From Microbacterium sp. USTB-Y (GTDB lineage Bacteria > Actinomycetota > Actinomycetes > Actinomycetales > Microbacteriaceae): a DNA stretch of 64,000 bases. Below the pieces are notes generated by a model. That model did not search any database, had not been told where the DNA came from, and saw only the letters and a program-made list of their open reading frames with translations. Below are positions 54,236-63,908 of this stretch, piece by piece. The position numbers and the translations under genes were made by a program. Within the stretch, counting starts at the first letter, position 1. Every line of letters begins with the position of its first letter. The DNA lies in NCBI RefSeq assembly GCF_023703415.1, contig NZ_JAGMTU010000006.1, positions 124,001-188,000 of the forward strand, given 5' to 3'.

Positions 54236-55573
54236 ATGACCAGCACTCTTGATCCGCTCCTGGAGGCCACTCGGCTTCTGGTGGATGCGTGGGGTGCGGC
54301 GGCGTCCGGGGCGGGATTGTCGCGGGCGCAGTTGGTGGCGGTGAATGAGGCGATCGGGCGGGTGAAGCGCACCGCGGATGGGGTGCATGCGGAGGTGGCT
54401 GCCCGGTTGGCGGAGGAGTCCCGGCCGGGGTTGGGGCCGGGGTCGTTGGCGAGGCAGCAGGGGTTCCGGAACACGGCCCAGTTGATCGCGACGACCACCG
54501 GGGCGTCGACCGGTGATGCGGCCCGACTCGTCAAGGTCGGTGAGGCGACGGCGCCGCGGGCGAACCTGGTCGGGGAGGTGTTGCCGGCGAAGTTCCCTCA
54601 TGTGCGGGAGGCGCTGGTCGCGGGGCGGATCGGGGCGGCGACGGCCGGGGTGATCGTGGGGTTTCTGGACCGGATGATCGTGAGGGTGGGGCGGGAGAAG
54701 ACCGCGGAGGCGGAGGAGTTCCTGGTCGGGAAGGCGCCGGGGTTGTCGCACGATGAGGTGCGGCGGATGCTCACCCGGTTGGAGGCACACCTGGATCCGG
54801 ACGGGGTGGCCCCGCGGGAGGAGGAGCTGCGGGCCCGGGCGTCGGTGACCCTGTTCGAGCGGGAGGGGATGCTGCATGTGACCGCGGTCCTGGACCCTGT
54901 GCGGGGTGCGGCGGTGAAGACCGCGATCGGAGGGTTCGTGTCGGCGGAGTTCGCCGCGAAGCGGGACGGCCGCGATCCGAACGCGCCGGACGCGGATCGG
55001 CGCACGGTGGTCCAGGTCCAGGCTGACGCGCTCGTGCACCTCGCTGAGCACGCCCTGACCTGTGAGGGCAAGGGGACCCTGAACGGGGCGACGGTGATCG
55101 TCCGCGTGAACGCGACCGACCTGGAGGCCGGGACCGGGTTCGGGCTCATCGACGGGCTCGACCAGCCCGTCAGCATGGACACGGTGCGCCGCATGGCGGG
55201 CGGGGGCGGGGTGAGCCGGTGGGTGTGCGGGGAGGATGGGGAGGTTCTGCACTGGGGGCGGGATCGGCGGTTGTTCAGTCGCGCGCAGCGTCTCGCCCTG
55301 GTCGAACGCGATGGTGGGTGCGCGTTCTGCGGGCTCCCACCCGGGATGACGAAAGCGCACCACATCGCGTGGTGGGCCCGCGACCACGGCGAAACCGACC
55401 TCAACAACGGGGTGCTGCTGTGCGAGACCTGCCACCACCTCGTCCACGACAACGACTGGACCATCCGCGTCGATGGCACCGGCATCCACGCGAAGGTCTG
55501 GTTCCTGCCCCCACTCGGAACCGGTGCCCCACCCCGCCCCGGCGGCAGAGCACGCACCGAAAAACTCGCCTGA
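54236..55573 (+). CDS. DUF222 and HNH endonuclease protein (13E12-type)
   Basis: A 445-residue protein: helical DUF222 (about 10-300), then an HNH nuclease module near 355-410 with CAFCGLPPGMTKAHHI, NNGVLLC and CETCHHLVHD, where two CxxC pairs and the HH form the zinc/metal site. It belongs to the 13E12 family spread in actinobacteria, whose cellular target is unknown. The first two thirds use TTG, GGG and CGG codons far more than the neighbours, suggesting transfer. It splits the conserved DUF3107-adnA junction. The likely control is DNA damage, through the upstream LexA-like box. Confidence 0.85.
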   Translation: MTSTLDPLLEATRLLVDAWGAAASGAGLSRAQLVAVNEAIGRVKRTADGVHAEVAARLAEESRPGLGPGSLARQQGFRNTAQLIATTTGASTGDAARLVKVGEATAPRANLVGEVLPAKFPHVREALVAGRIGAATAGVIVGFLDRMIVRVGREKTAEAEEFLVGKAPGLSHDEVRRMLTRLEAHLDPDGVAPREEELRARASVTLFEREGMLHVTAVLDPVRGAAVKTAIGGFVSAEFAAKRDGRDPNAPDADRRTVVQVQADALVHLAEHALTCEGKGTLNGATVIVRVNATDLEAGTGFGLIDGLDQPVSMDTVRRMAGGGGVSRWVCGEDGEVLHWGRDRRLFSRAQRLALVERDGGCAFCGLPPGMTKAHHIAWWARDHGETDLNNGVLLCETCHHLVHDNDWTIRVDGTGIHAKVWFLPPLGTGAPPRPGGRARTEKLA

Positions 55574-55685
55574 GCAGCGCCGCCGACCCGGCCGCAGTTC
55601 CCGAGACCGGCTGCTTCGATGTTCTCCGTGGATGGACGTCCTGCTCGGCCGGATCGATGTCGGCCGCGGCCGATAGCGTGGAGGC

Positions 55686-58600
55686 ATGCCCGACGCCTCC
55701 GCTCCGACTCCCGCGCAGGCGGCCGTGATCGATGCCCCGGCGAACGCCGTCGGCACGGTGATCGGAGCCCCGGGCACCGGCAAGACGCATGCGCTGGTGG
55801 AGCGCGTCGCAACGCTGCTGGAGCGCGGCCTCGCTCCCGAGCAGGTGCTCGCGCTGACGCCCAGCCGGCAGGCGGCCACCGCTCTGCGCGATCGGATCGG
55901 CGTGCGCGTGCGGGTCGCCACGCCCGGACCGATGGCGCGCTCGCTCGGGTCCTTCGCGTTCCAGCTCGTGCGCGGGGCCATGGTGCATGCGGGCCTCGAG
56001 CCGCCCGCGCTGCTCACCGGCGCCGACCAGGACCGGATCATCGCCGACCTCCTCGCGGGAGACGCGGAGGACGAGCGCGAGGGGATCCGCAGCCGCTGGC
56101 CGGAGAGCCTCGGCGCCACCGTGCGCGCGTCGCGGGCGTTCCGATCGGAGTTGCGCGCGTTCCTCGCCGAGTGCACCGAGCTCGGCCTGACCCTGGCCGA
56201 TCTCGAGACCTCCGAGCGTCCCGCCTGGCGCGCGGTGGGATCCTTCGCCCGCTCCTACCGCCGGGTGCTGGACCGCGCCCGCTCCGCGCACCGGGACGCA
56301 GCCGACCTGCTGGCCGAGGCCGCCACGACCCTGCGCGGCGCAGCACCGGACGAGCTGGGCGCCCTGAGCCGGCTGAGCACGGTGCTCATCGACGACGCGC
56401 AGGAGCTCACCGCCGGAGGGGTGGCGCTGGTCGACGCCCTGCGCGCGCGGGGCGTCGCCGTGCTCGCCTTCGGGGATCCGGACATCTCCTCCGGCGCCTT
56501 CCGCGGGGCCGGGCCCGAACTGTTCGCGGAGCTGGTGGGCATGCTCGGTGACGTCCATGTGCTCGACGAGCCGCATCGGCAGGATCCGCCGCTCACCGCG
56601 CTCACCCGCACCGTCGTGCAGACGATCGGCGCATCGGGCCGGGTCGAGCACCGCAGAGCCCCCATCGCGTCCGACGCGGCGGATCATCCCGGCGCGGTGC
56701 AGGCGTACATCGCTCCTTCGCCCCACGAGGAGCACGATCTCATCGCGCGGACGCTGCGGGAATGGCACCTGCTGCAGGGCGTGCGGTGGGAGCGGATGGC
56801 GGTGATCGCGCACGACACCCGCCAGGTCGCCGCGCTCGAGGCCGAGCTCGCCGCCCGGGAGGTTCCGACCAGGGCAGCCGGCGTGCAGCGTCCGCTGGGC
56901 AGCGAGACCGTGGTGCGCGACATCGTCGGCATCGTCCGACTCGCGCTCACGGAGCCGGCCGAGCGCGACCCGCAGCTGCTCGCCGAGGCGCTGCGGACGC
57001 CGTTCGGAGGGCTGGACGGCGTCGGGCTGCGCCGGCTGCGCGCACGGCTGCGGCACCTCGAGCTCGAGGCCGGAGGATCCGCCCCTGCGCGGCTGCTGCT
57101 GCGCGACGGGATCGCGGAGCCCGCTCAGCTCGCCCGCGTCGACACCGCCGAGGCGCGCACGGCGGACCGTTTCGGCACGGTGCTGCGCGAGGTGCGCGAG
57201 GGCTGGCAGCGCGGCGAGACGATCCATGAGCTGCTCTGGCGGGTGTGGGACGGCTCCCGCGCGCCGGACGGCCGGCGGCTCGCCGTCGCCTGGCGGGAGA
57301 TCGCCGACGGGCCGGGCTCGGGCGGTTCGGCGCGGGGTTCCGGTGCGGCGGGGACGGAGACCGCGCGCGCCCTGGACGCGCTGGTCGCCCTCTTCGATGC
57401 GGCGAAGCGATCGGTCGAACGCGCGCCGGAGAAGGGCCCTGAGGCGTTCATCCACGACATCCTCGACAGCGAGGTGCCGGAGGACTCCCTCTCGGCGCCG
57501 GAGCGGCCGGGGACCGTGACCCTGATGACGCCGGCGACCGCGCTCGGCACCGAGTTCGACGCCGTCGTCATCGCGGGCGTGCAGGACGGGGTGTGGCCGA
57601 ACGTGCGGCTGCGCGGCGGCCTGCTCGAGACCTGGCGGCTCGTCGAGGCGACCGGTGCCGCGCGTTCGGGAGAGCCGGAGCACGTGCACTCCACGCTCGA
57701 CCGGCGCCGCGCCGCGCTCCACGACGAGCTGCGCCTCTTCGTGCGCGCGGCCTCCCGCGCCCGCCATCGGCTGCTGGTGACCGCCGTGGACGACGACGAT
57801 CAGAGTCCGAGCGCGTTCTTCGGCTTCCTGCCGGATCCGCTGCCGGTCGACGAGCGGCACGCGCACCCGCTCACGCTGCGCGGGCTCGTGGCCCGGCACC
57901 GCCGGGTGCTCACGACCTCGGCGGATCCGGCGGCGCGTGCCGCTGCGGCGGGGCAGCTGCGCCTGCTCGCGGAGGCCGAGGTGCCGGGCGCGGATCCGGG
58001 GGAGTGGTTCGGCGTGCGGCCCGTGTCCGATGCCGGTCCGCTGGAGGACCTGGAGACCGGCTCCGTGCGGGTCTCGCCGTCCCGGCTGGAGGCGTTCGAG
58101 ACCTGCGGGGTGAACTGGGCGATCGCGGCGCTCGGCGGGGACACGAGCAGCTCGCCGTCCGCCGGCATCGGCACGATCGTGCATGCGGCGATGGAGCGCG
58201 TCCCGGACGGCGACCGGGAGCGCATGCGGGCGGTGCTCGACGAGCGCTGGGGCGAGCTCGACTTCGAGGCGCCCTGGATGGCGGCCAAGGAACGACGCCG
58301 CGCCGAGCAGTACCTGGACAGCCTCCACGACTACCTCGCCGCGGTCCAGCGCGACGAGGGGCGGCTGCTCTCCGCGGAGGGCACGTTCCGGTTCGCGATC
58401 GAACTGGATCCCGACGCGCAGCCGCGCACGCATCCGGTCGATCCCGAGCGCCCCGCGGGACAGGTGGTCGTGAGCGGAGCGATCGACCGGGTCGAGGCGT
58501 ATCCGCCCGGGGCCGGCGACCATGCCGAGGCCCGGGGGCCGGCCCGCAACTGGGCGCCGATGTCGGCAGGCGCCGCCGAGGAGCGGGTCGTCGTGGTGGA

Positions 58601-58961
58601 TCTGAAGACGGGCAAGAGCGAGACGAACGTGACGGAGGACAAGGTGCGCGAGCACGCCCAGCTGGCGGCGTATCAGCTGGCGGTGGAGGAGGGGCTCGTG
58701 CCGGGGGCGGATCCGGACGGGCTGGCCGGTGCACGTCTCGTGATCGTCTCCAAGACGATCGGCCGGAGCACCTACCGGGTCGCGCACCAGCACCGGCTGG
58801 AGGACGAGGCCCGCGAGCGGTTCCTGGACCGCGTCGTCGAGGCGGGCCGCGGCATGGCCGCGTCGAGCTTCACCGCCCAGGTCGAGGCGCACTGCGCGGA
58901 CACCTCCGCGAACCGGGTCGAGATCTGCCGGATCCACACGATCCCGGCGGTGAGCGCGTGA
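55686..58961 (+). CDS. adnA: AdnA-type helicase-nuclease subunit
   Basis: A 1091-residue UvrD-like protein with a C-terminal RecB-like nuclease. Walker A is GAPGTGKTHA near residue 24, but motif II reads IDDAQE instead of DExQD and motif III GDPDISSGAFRG lacks the Gln of GDPxQSIYG, so the motor looks vestigial. VVDLKTGKSETN near 973 with AQLAAYQLAV is the nuclease core. In mycobacteria AdnAB resects double-strand breaks, with AdnB as the driving motor. It starts at ATG 55686 with TAGCGT exactly six bases upstream and overlaps adnB by GTGA. Confidence 0.9.
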   Translation: MPDASAPTPAQAAVIDAPANAVGTVIGAPGTGKTHALVERVATLLERGLAPEQVLALTPSRQAATALRDRIGVRVRVATPGPMARSLGSFAFQLVRGAMVHAGLEPPALLTGADQDRIIADLLAGDAEDEREGIRSRWPESLGATVRASRAFRSELRAFLAECTELGLTLADLETSERPAWRAVGSFARSYRRVLDRARSAHRDAADLLAEAATTLRGAAPDELGALSRLSTVLIDDAQELTAGGVALVDALRARGVAVLAFGDPDISSGAFRGAGPELFAELVGMLGDVHVLDEPHRQDPPLTALTRTVVQTIGASGRVEHRRAPIASDAADHPGAVQAYIAPSPHEEHDLIARTLREWHLLQGVRWERMAVIAHDTRQVAALEAELAAREVPTRAAGVQRPLGSETVVRDIVGIVRLALTEPAERDPQLLAEALRTPFGGLDGVGLRRLRARLRHLELEAGGSAPARLLLRDGIAEPAQLARVDTAEARTADRFGTVLREVREGWQRGETIHELLWRVWDGSRAPDGRRLAVAWREIADGPGSGGSARGSGAAGTETARALDALVALFDAAKRSVERAPEKGPEAFIHDILDSEVPEDSLSAPERPGTVTLMTPATALGTEFDAVVIAGVQDGVWPNVRLRGGLLETWRLVEATGAARSGEPEHVHSTLDRRRAALHDELRLFVRAASRARHRLLVTAVDDDDQSPSAFFGFLPDPLPVDERHAHPLTLRGLVARHRRVLTTSADPAARAAAAGQLRLLAEAEVPGADPGEWFGVRPVSDAGPLEDLETGSVRVSPSRLEAFETCGVNWAIAALGGDTSSSPSAGIGTIVHAAMERVPDGDRERMRAVLDERWGELDFEAPWMAAKERRRAEQYLDSLHDYLAAVQRDEGRLLSAEGTFRFAIELDPDAQPRTHPVDPERPAGQVVVSGAIDRVEAYPPGAGDHAEARGPARNWAPMSAGAAEERVVVVDLKTGKSETNVTEDKVREHAQLAAYQLAVEEGLVPGADPDGLAGARLVIVSKTIGRSTYRVAHQHRLEDEARERFLDRVVEAGRGMAASSFTAQVEAHCADTSANRVEICRIHTIPAVSA

Positions 58962-61900
58962 GCGCGGCGACGGGAGCGGCCGGCTGGGAGGGCGGGCACG
59001 GCATCGCCGCCACCGACATCGCCGCGGCCCTGGGCCTGCCGTCGCCGACCCCGGCGCAGCAGCGGGTGATCGAGGCGCCGCCGGTACCGGCGCTCGTGGT
59101 CGCCGGTGCGGGCAGCGGCAAGACCGAGACCATGTCGGGCCGCGTGGTGTGGCTCGTCGCGAACGGGCTCGTCGCCCGGGAGGAGGTGCTCGGACTCACG
59201 TTCACGCGCAAGGCCGCGGGAGAGCTGGCCGAGCGGATCGCACTGCGCCTGGACCGCATCGACGAGTACGGCCGACGCGGCCTGCTGCCGCACCTGCCGG
59301 AGATCGTCGCGACCGGCGCCCTCGCCCGCCTGGACGCCGCTCGCACGCCCGCTCAGCGGGCGCTCCTGCAGCGGGAGGTGCTGGACGCGCTCGCCGAGCG
59401 CTTCGACACCGGCTGGGATCCGACCGCCCCGCGCTCCGCGGACGACCTCATCAGCCGGCCCCGGGTGTCGACCTACAACGCGTTCGCGGACGGCATCGTG
59501 CGCGAGCACGCCGCGCACATCGGCCGCGACCCGGATTCGGCGATGCTCAGCCAGTCGGCATCGTGGCTCATCGCGCGGGCGGTCGTGCTGCGCTCGGATC
59601 ATGCAGGGCTCGGCGACATCGAGCGCAGCGCGACGGGGGTGATCGACGCCGTGCAGCGCCTCGCCGGGGACGTGCTCGACCATCGCGTCGACCTGGATGC
59701 GATGATGCGCATCGCCGCCCGGCAGGCGGACGAGTTCGAGCCCTTCCTGCCGCAGACCGACCTGGACAAGATCGTCGCGAACCTGCGGGCGATGCCCGTC
59801 CTCACCGGACTCGTCCGCGACTACAGGGCCGAGAAGGAGCGCCGCGGCGTGCTCGACTTCGCGGATCAGGTCGGCGGCGCCTTCGACATCGTGGAGGCCT
59901 CGCCCGAGGTGCGCGCGCAACTGCGCGCCGAGCATCGGGTCGTGCTGCTGGACGAGTATCAGGACACCTCGGTCATCCAGACCCGGTTCCTGTCGGCGCT
60001 GTTCCGCGACGGTGCCGTGATGGCGGTGGGCGATCCGCATCAGTCCATCTACGGCTGGCGCGGTGCGAGCGCGGACAACCTCTACGCATTCGGGCGCACC
60101 TTCGCCGAGGAGCAGGCGCCGGCGAGCTATTCGCTCATGACCAGCTGGCGCAACGATGCGCGGATCCTCGACGTCGCGAACCGCGTGCTCGAGCCGCTGC
60201 AGCGGCCGGGACTGGACGTGCCCGCGCTCGAGCCGCGTCCGGGATCGGGGCAGGGCCGCGTCGAGGTCCGCTTCCCGGAGACCGTCGACGACGAGGCCGA
60301 CGAGGTCGCGCGCTGGTTCGCGGATCGCCGTGCCGCGCACGACGAAGCGGCCGCGGGGCGGCCGCACACGGGCGCGATCCTGTTCCGTTCGAAGCGGCAC
60401 ATGCAGACGTTCGCGGCCGGGCTCGCCGCCCGGGGCATCCCGCACCGCATCCTCGGGCTGGGCGGACTGCTCGCGACGCCCGAGGTGGTCGACGTCGTCT
60501 CCGCTCTGCGGGTGATCCACGACCCGACGGCCGGATCCGCCCTGATCCGGCTGCTGGTGGGGCCGCGGTTCGGCATCGGCGTCGCCGACATGGGCGCGCT
60601 CTACGACCTGGCCGCGCAACTCGCCCAGCGCGACGGCGCGCTCGCGCCCCTCGGCGACGAGCTCAAGCAGCGGCTGCGCTCGTCCCAGGGCGCGGACGAG
60701 GCGGTCTCGATCGTGGACGCCGTCGACTTCGTGCGCACCGCGCGCGACGACTACCGGCTCCTGGAGGGGATCAGCGCGGAGGGGCGGGCGAGGCTGCGCC
60801 AGGCCGGAGACCTGCTGGAGCGGCTGCGGCGCGCCGCGGGGCAGCCGATCCTCGAGCTGATCCGGCTCATCGAGATCGAGCTGCGGCTGGACATCGAGCT
60901 CGCCGTGAACGAGACGCGCGGGCCCGCCAGGGTCGCGGCGACCCAGCTGCGCGCCTTCGGAGACGAGGTACGCGCGTTCCTCGCCGCCGACGACCGGGGC
61001 ACGATCTCCAGCCTGCTCGCGTGGCTCGACAAGGCCGAGGTCACCGACGAGCTGATGCCCCGCACGGAGCCGCCCGAGCCCGGCGTCGTGCAGCTGCTGA
61101 CGATCCACGGCTCGAAGGGGCTGGAATGGGATGCGGTGGCGGTGGTCCGCCTCGTCGAGGACGAGCTGCCCGGCCGCATCGCCGACACGCAGGGCTGGTT
61201 CGGTTTCGGCGTGGTGCCGTTCGCGCTGCGCGGCGACGCGGCGGCCCTGCCGCGGTTCTCCTGGGATCCCGATGCGGCGCGCGAGGCCGCGGGGCCGGAT
61301 CCGGCGAAGCGGGAGAAGGCCGCGAAGGCCTCCCTCCTCGCCGGCGAGACCAAGGAGTATCCGCATGGCGGGGCGTTGCGGCGGTTCAAGGACGCCTATC
61401 GCGACTATCAGCGGGCCGAGGAGCGGCGGCTCGCGTACGTCGCCGTCACCCGCGCGCGCACCGACCTGCTCCTCACCGGCGCGCACTGGTCGGGGCAGAA
61501 GAACCCGCGCCGGGTGAGCCCCTACCTCGCCGAGGCGATCGAGGTGCTCGGCCTCGATCCGATCGGCGAGCCGGAAGGTGCGGAGAACCCCTACGAGGGG
61601 GCTGCGCGGACCAGCGCGTGGCCGCTGGATCCGCTCGGCGCCCGCCGGGGCAGGGTGACCGCGGCGGCCGAGGAGGTGCGCCGGGCGATGAGCGATGCGG
61701 AGCGCGCCACGCCGACGGAGGAGCTCGAGCGACTGCTCGCCGAGCGCGCGGCCCGTCAGCGCGGAACCGCGGCGGACGCCCCGACGCGCGTTCCCGCGTC
61801 GCGGTTCAAGGACTACGTGTCCGACTACCGCGGCACGATCAGCGCCCTCACCCGGCCGATGCCCGAGCGGCCCTATCGGCAGACCCGACTCGGCACCCTG

Positions 61901-62464
61901 TTCCACGCCTGGGTCGAGCACCGGTCCGGATCCGTGGGCGTCGGCACCTCGCTGGACGATGCGCTCTGGGATCTCGACGACGACTTCGCCGCTCCCGGGG
62001 CATCGGGCGGCTTGGACGCCCCGGCCGATGACGAGATCGCCCGTGCGGACGCCGAGGACCTCGCCCGTCTGCGGGCCGTCTTCGAACGGAGCGAGTGGGC
62101 GCAGCTGCAGCCGATCGCGGTCGAGACCGAGATCGACTTCGCGCTCCCGGTGGGCGAGGGGGAGCCGCCGCGCATCGTCATCTGCAAGCTCGACGCGGTC
62201 TATCGTCGTGCGGATCGCGGGGGGCGGATCGAGATCGTCGACTGGAAGACGGGGCGACCGCCGGCCACTGCGGCGGAGCGCGAGGAGCGCATGCTGCAGC
62301 TCGCGCTGTATCGGCTCGCGTACCACCGCCGCTACGGCGTGCCGCTCGAGGAGATCGACGTCGCGCTGTTCTACGTCGCCGACGACCTCGTGCTCCGCGG
62401 CGACACGGTCTACTCGGAGGAGGCGCTGGTCCAGCGCTGGAACGCGGCGCGCGCCGCACGGTGA
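58958..62464 (+). CDS. adnB: AdnB-type helicase-nuclease subunit
   Basis: A 1168-residue partner of AdnA. The UvrD-type motor is intact: GAGSGKTE near residue 52, LTFTRKAAGELAERI near 84, LLDEYQDTS near 333, GDPHQSIYGWRG near 358, TIHGSKGLEWDAV near 714 and YVAVTRART near 828. The RecB-like nuclease has IVDWKTGRPP near 1095 and MLQLALYRLAYHRRYG after it. It unwinds and degrades DNA ends in recombination repair. GTG 58958 overlaps the adnA stop. Its 3' 55 bp overlap the converging phosphotransferase. Confidence 0.92.
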   Translation: MSAATGAAGWEGGHGIAATDIAAALGLPSPTPAQQRVIEAPPVPALVVAGAGSGKTETMSGRVVWLVANGLVAREEVLGLTFTRKAAGELAERIALRLDRIDEYGRRGLLPHLPEIVATGALARLDAARTPAQRALLQREVLDALAERFDTGWDPTAPRSADDLISRPRVSTYNAFADGIVREHAAHIGRDPDSAMLSQSASWLIARAVVLRSDHAGLGDIERSATGVIDAVQRLAGDVLDHRVDLDAMMRIAARQADEFEPFLPQTDLDKIVANLRAMPVLTGLVRDYRAEKERRGVLDFADQVGGAFDIVEASPEVRAQLRAEHRVVLLDEYQDTSVIQTRFLSALFRDGAVMAVGDPHQSIYGWRGASADNLYAFGRTFAEEQAPASYSLMTSWRNDARILDVANRVLEPLQRPGLDVPALEPRPGSGQGRVEVRFPETVDDEADEVARWFADRRAAHDEAAAGRPHTGAILFRSKRHMQTFAAGLAARGIPHRILGLGGLLATPEVVDVVSALRVIHDPTAGSALIRLLVGPRFGIGVADMGALYDLAAQLAQRDGALAPLGDELKQRLRSSQGADEAVSIVDAVDFVRTARDDYRLLEGISAEGRARLRQAGDLLERLRRAAGQPILELIRLIEIELRLDIELAVNETRGPARVAATQLRAFGDEVRAFLAADDRGTISSLLAWLDKAEVTDELMPRTEPPEPGVVQLLTIHGSKGLEWDAVAVVRLVEDELPGRIADTQGWFGFGVVPFALRGDAAALPRFSWDPDAAREAAGPDPAKREKAAKASLLAGETKEYPHGGALRRFKDAYRDYQRAEERRLAYVAVTRARTDLLLTGAHWSGQKNPRRVSPYLAEAIEVLGLDPIGEPEGAENPYEGAARTSAWPLDPLGARRGRVTAAAEEVRRAMSDAERATPTEELERLLAERAARQRGTAADAPTRVPASRFKDYVSDYRGTISALTRPMPERPYRQTRLGTLFHAWVEHRSGSVGVGTSLDDALWDLDDDFAAPGASGGLDAPADDEIARADAEDLARLRAVFERSEWAQLQPIAVETEIDFALPVGEGEPPRIVICKLDAVYRRADRGGRIEIVDWKTGRPPATAAEREERMLQLALYRLAYHRRYGVPLEEIDVALFYVADDLVLRGDTVYSEEALVQRWNAARAAR

Positions 62465-63846
62465 GCGTCGGCGACGTCCGCTTCCGAGCCGGCGATCCCG
62501 CCCTCGCTGGGCAGCAGCGTGCCGGAGCGGGCCGGACGGTCGTCCTCGTCGCCCCGGGAGTCGCGGTCGTCGCGGACCTCGGCGGACGGGCGCAGGTCGC
62601 TGAGGTCCTCGGTGGCGTTCGGATCCAGATCCTCGAGCGCGCCGGTCGCGGTGAGATCCTGCGCGTCCCGGTCGGCGGCGTCGTCGGTGGCCGCGTCCGC
62701 GGAGTCCCGGTGCTCGTCCGCCGCCGCGGCGGAGTCGCGCTCGGACGACAGCCCCCGCGGACCGAACGCGGACGTGTCGTCCATCGTGATCCCCACGAAG
62801 GCGCTGGCATCGTAGGCGTCGGTCTGCATGGAGGTGTCGACGCGTGTGGCCCCCGTCGCCGGAACACGGTCCAGCGCCGACATCGCCTCGTCGACCCCCG
62901 CCCCCGCGCTCGCCCGGGGGGCGAGGTCGTCGTGGATCCCGTCCGCCAGGGCATCGAGCAGTTGCGCGGCATCGTCGACGACGTCGGGGCGGTGGGTGTC
63001 GTGGCCGTGCAGCAGCCAGCGCGCCAGCTCGAGCTCGGCGAGCAGGCGGGCGCGGATGCCGAGGCCGGCGTCGGGGGCGCGCAGCGTCGCGGACGCGTAC
63101 GCGTCCAGCACGTCGTCGCGGGCGTCCGCGGCCATGGTGAGCCAGGCGAGGTCGACGGCGGGGTCGCCGATCGCGAGCGCGTGCCAGCCGAGCACCCCCG
63201 TGACGCGCGGACCGCGTTCGTCGTCATCGGCGAAGAGGAACGATTCCGCATGCGCGCCGCCGAGGGTGACCGCGGACTCGAACCGCCACAGGTCGTCGGC
63301 GTCGACCGCCTCGCGCCAGCGCACGGTGAGCCGCGCCGAGACGCGTCCGGTGGCCGCAGCGCGGTCGATGAGCACGCGGACGTCGTCGCGGGCGTCCGCG
63401 GGGGTGCGCTCGGCGAGGCCCGCCCCGCGCACCACGGAGGCCGGCAGCGCATGCACGCCGGCGATGGCCTTGCCGATCGCCACCGCGGCGCCGGGACCCG
63501 GCGGCACGTCGGCGGCGTCGATCTGGAAGCCGGGGAGCAGCGTGGTGACGAGGGCGCGGGCGTCGCCGACCCGGCCGTCGCCCAGGTGCTCCGGCGCGTC
63601 GAAGCGCAGCATCGAGCGGGCGCCGGGGGTCAGCGCGCGCAGCGCCAGACTCTCCCGGGCGAGTTCGGAGGCGGTCTCGTCATCGTTCGAGGCGCGGATC
63701 GCGACCTCCGTGCCGTCCGCGAGGGTCGCCACGGCGGAGTCGAAACGGGCGTCGCCGTCCGATGACAGGGCGCGGACGCCGACGACATCGGCTCCGGGCA
63801 CCGCCGCCGTGACCGCCGCGGCTAGAGTGAAGGGTGAGCGAGCCAT
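62410..63846 (-). CDS. phosphotransferase-family protein with long acidic tail
   Basis: A 478-residue protein. Residues about 1-290 resemble the APH/macrolide-kinase fold (TLADGTEVAIRASND near 45, GWHALAIGDPAVDLAWL near 240), though the HxD loop is unclear: the expected catalytic His-Asp pair is seen only as GGAHAESFLF. Residues about 310-478 are Asp/Ala/Glu-rich and probably disordered. TACCCT lies six bases before ATG 63846. In related genomes such a gene sits between adnB and nudC. Substrate unknown; may be a degenerate kinase. Confidence 0.75.
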   Translation of the reverse strand: MARSPFTLAAAVTAAVPGADVVGVRALSSDGDARFDSAVATLADGTEVAIRASNDDETASELARESLALRALTPGARSMLRFDAPEHLGDGRVGDARALVTTLLPGFQIDAADVPPGPGAAVAIGKAIAGVHALPASVVRGAGLAERTPADARDDVRVLIDRAAATGRVSARLTVRWREAVDADDLWRFESAVTLGGAHAESFLFADDDERGPRVTGVLGWHALAIGDPAVDLAWLTMAADARDDVLDAYASATLRAPDAGLGIRARLLAELELARWLLHGHDTHRPDVVDDAAQLLDALADGIHDDLAPRASAGAGVDEAMSALDRVPATGATRVDTSMQTDAYDASAFVGITMDDTSAFGPRGLSSERDSAAAADEHRDSADAATDDAADRDAQDLTATGALEDLDPNATEDLSDLRPSAEVRDDRDSRGDEDDRPARSGTLLPSEGGIAGSEADVADAHRAARAAFQRWTSASSE

Positions 63847-63858
63847 GTCACCAGGGTA
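63823..63858. promoter_or_regulatory. overlapping divergent promoters
   Basis: Minus-strand TACCCT (63858-63853) is exactly six bases from the phosphotransferase ATG. Plus-strand TAGAGT (63823-63828) would start the next transcript inside that gene's first codons. The two transcripts would therefore overlap antisense at their 5' ends. Confidence 0.55.
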
Positions 63859-63908
63859 GGTCGAGCCTCGTCCGCACAGGGCCCGCCACGCCTGTGAGAA
63901 GGGGAGTC

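Noticed and set aside
58772-62326. 1184-codon open frame antisense to adnB
   Set aside because: Composition-driven shadow of a conserved helicase gene, with no motif and no ribosome site.
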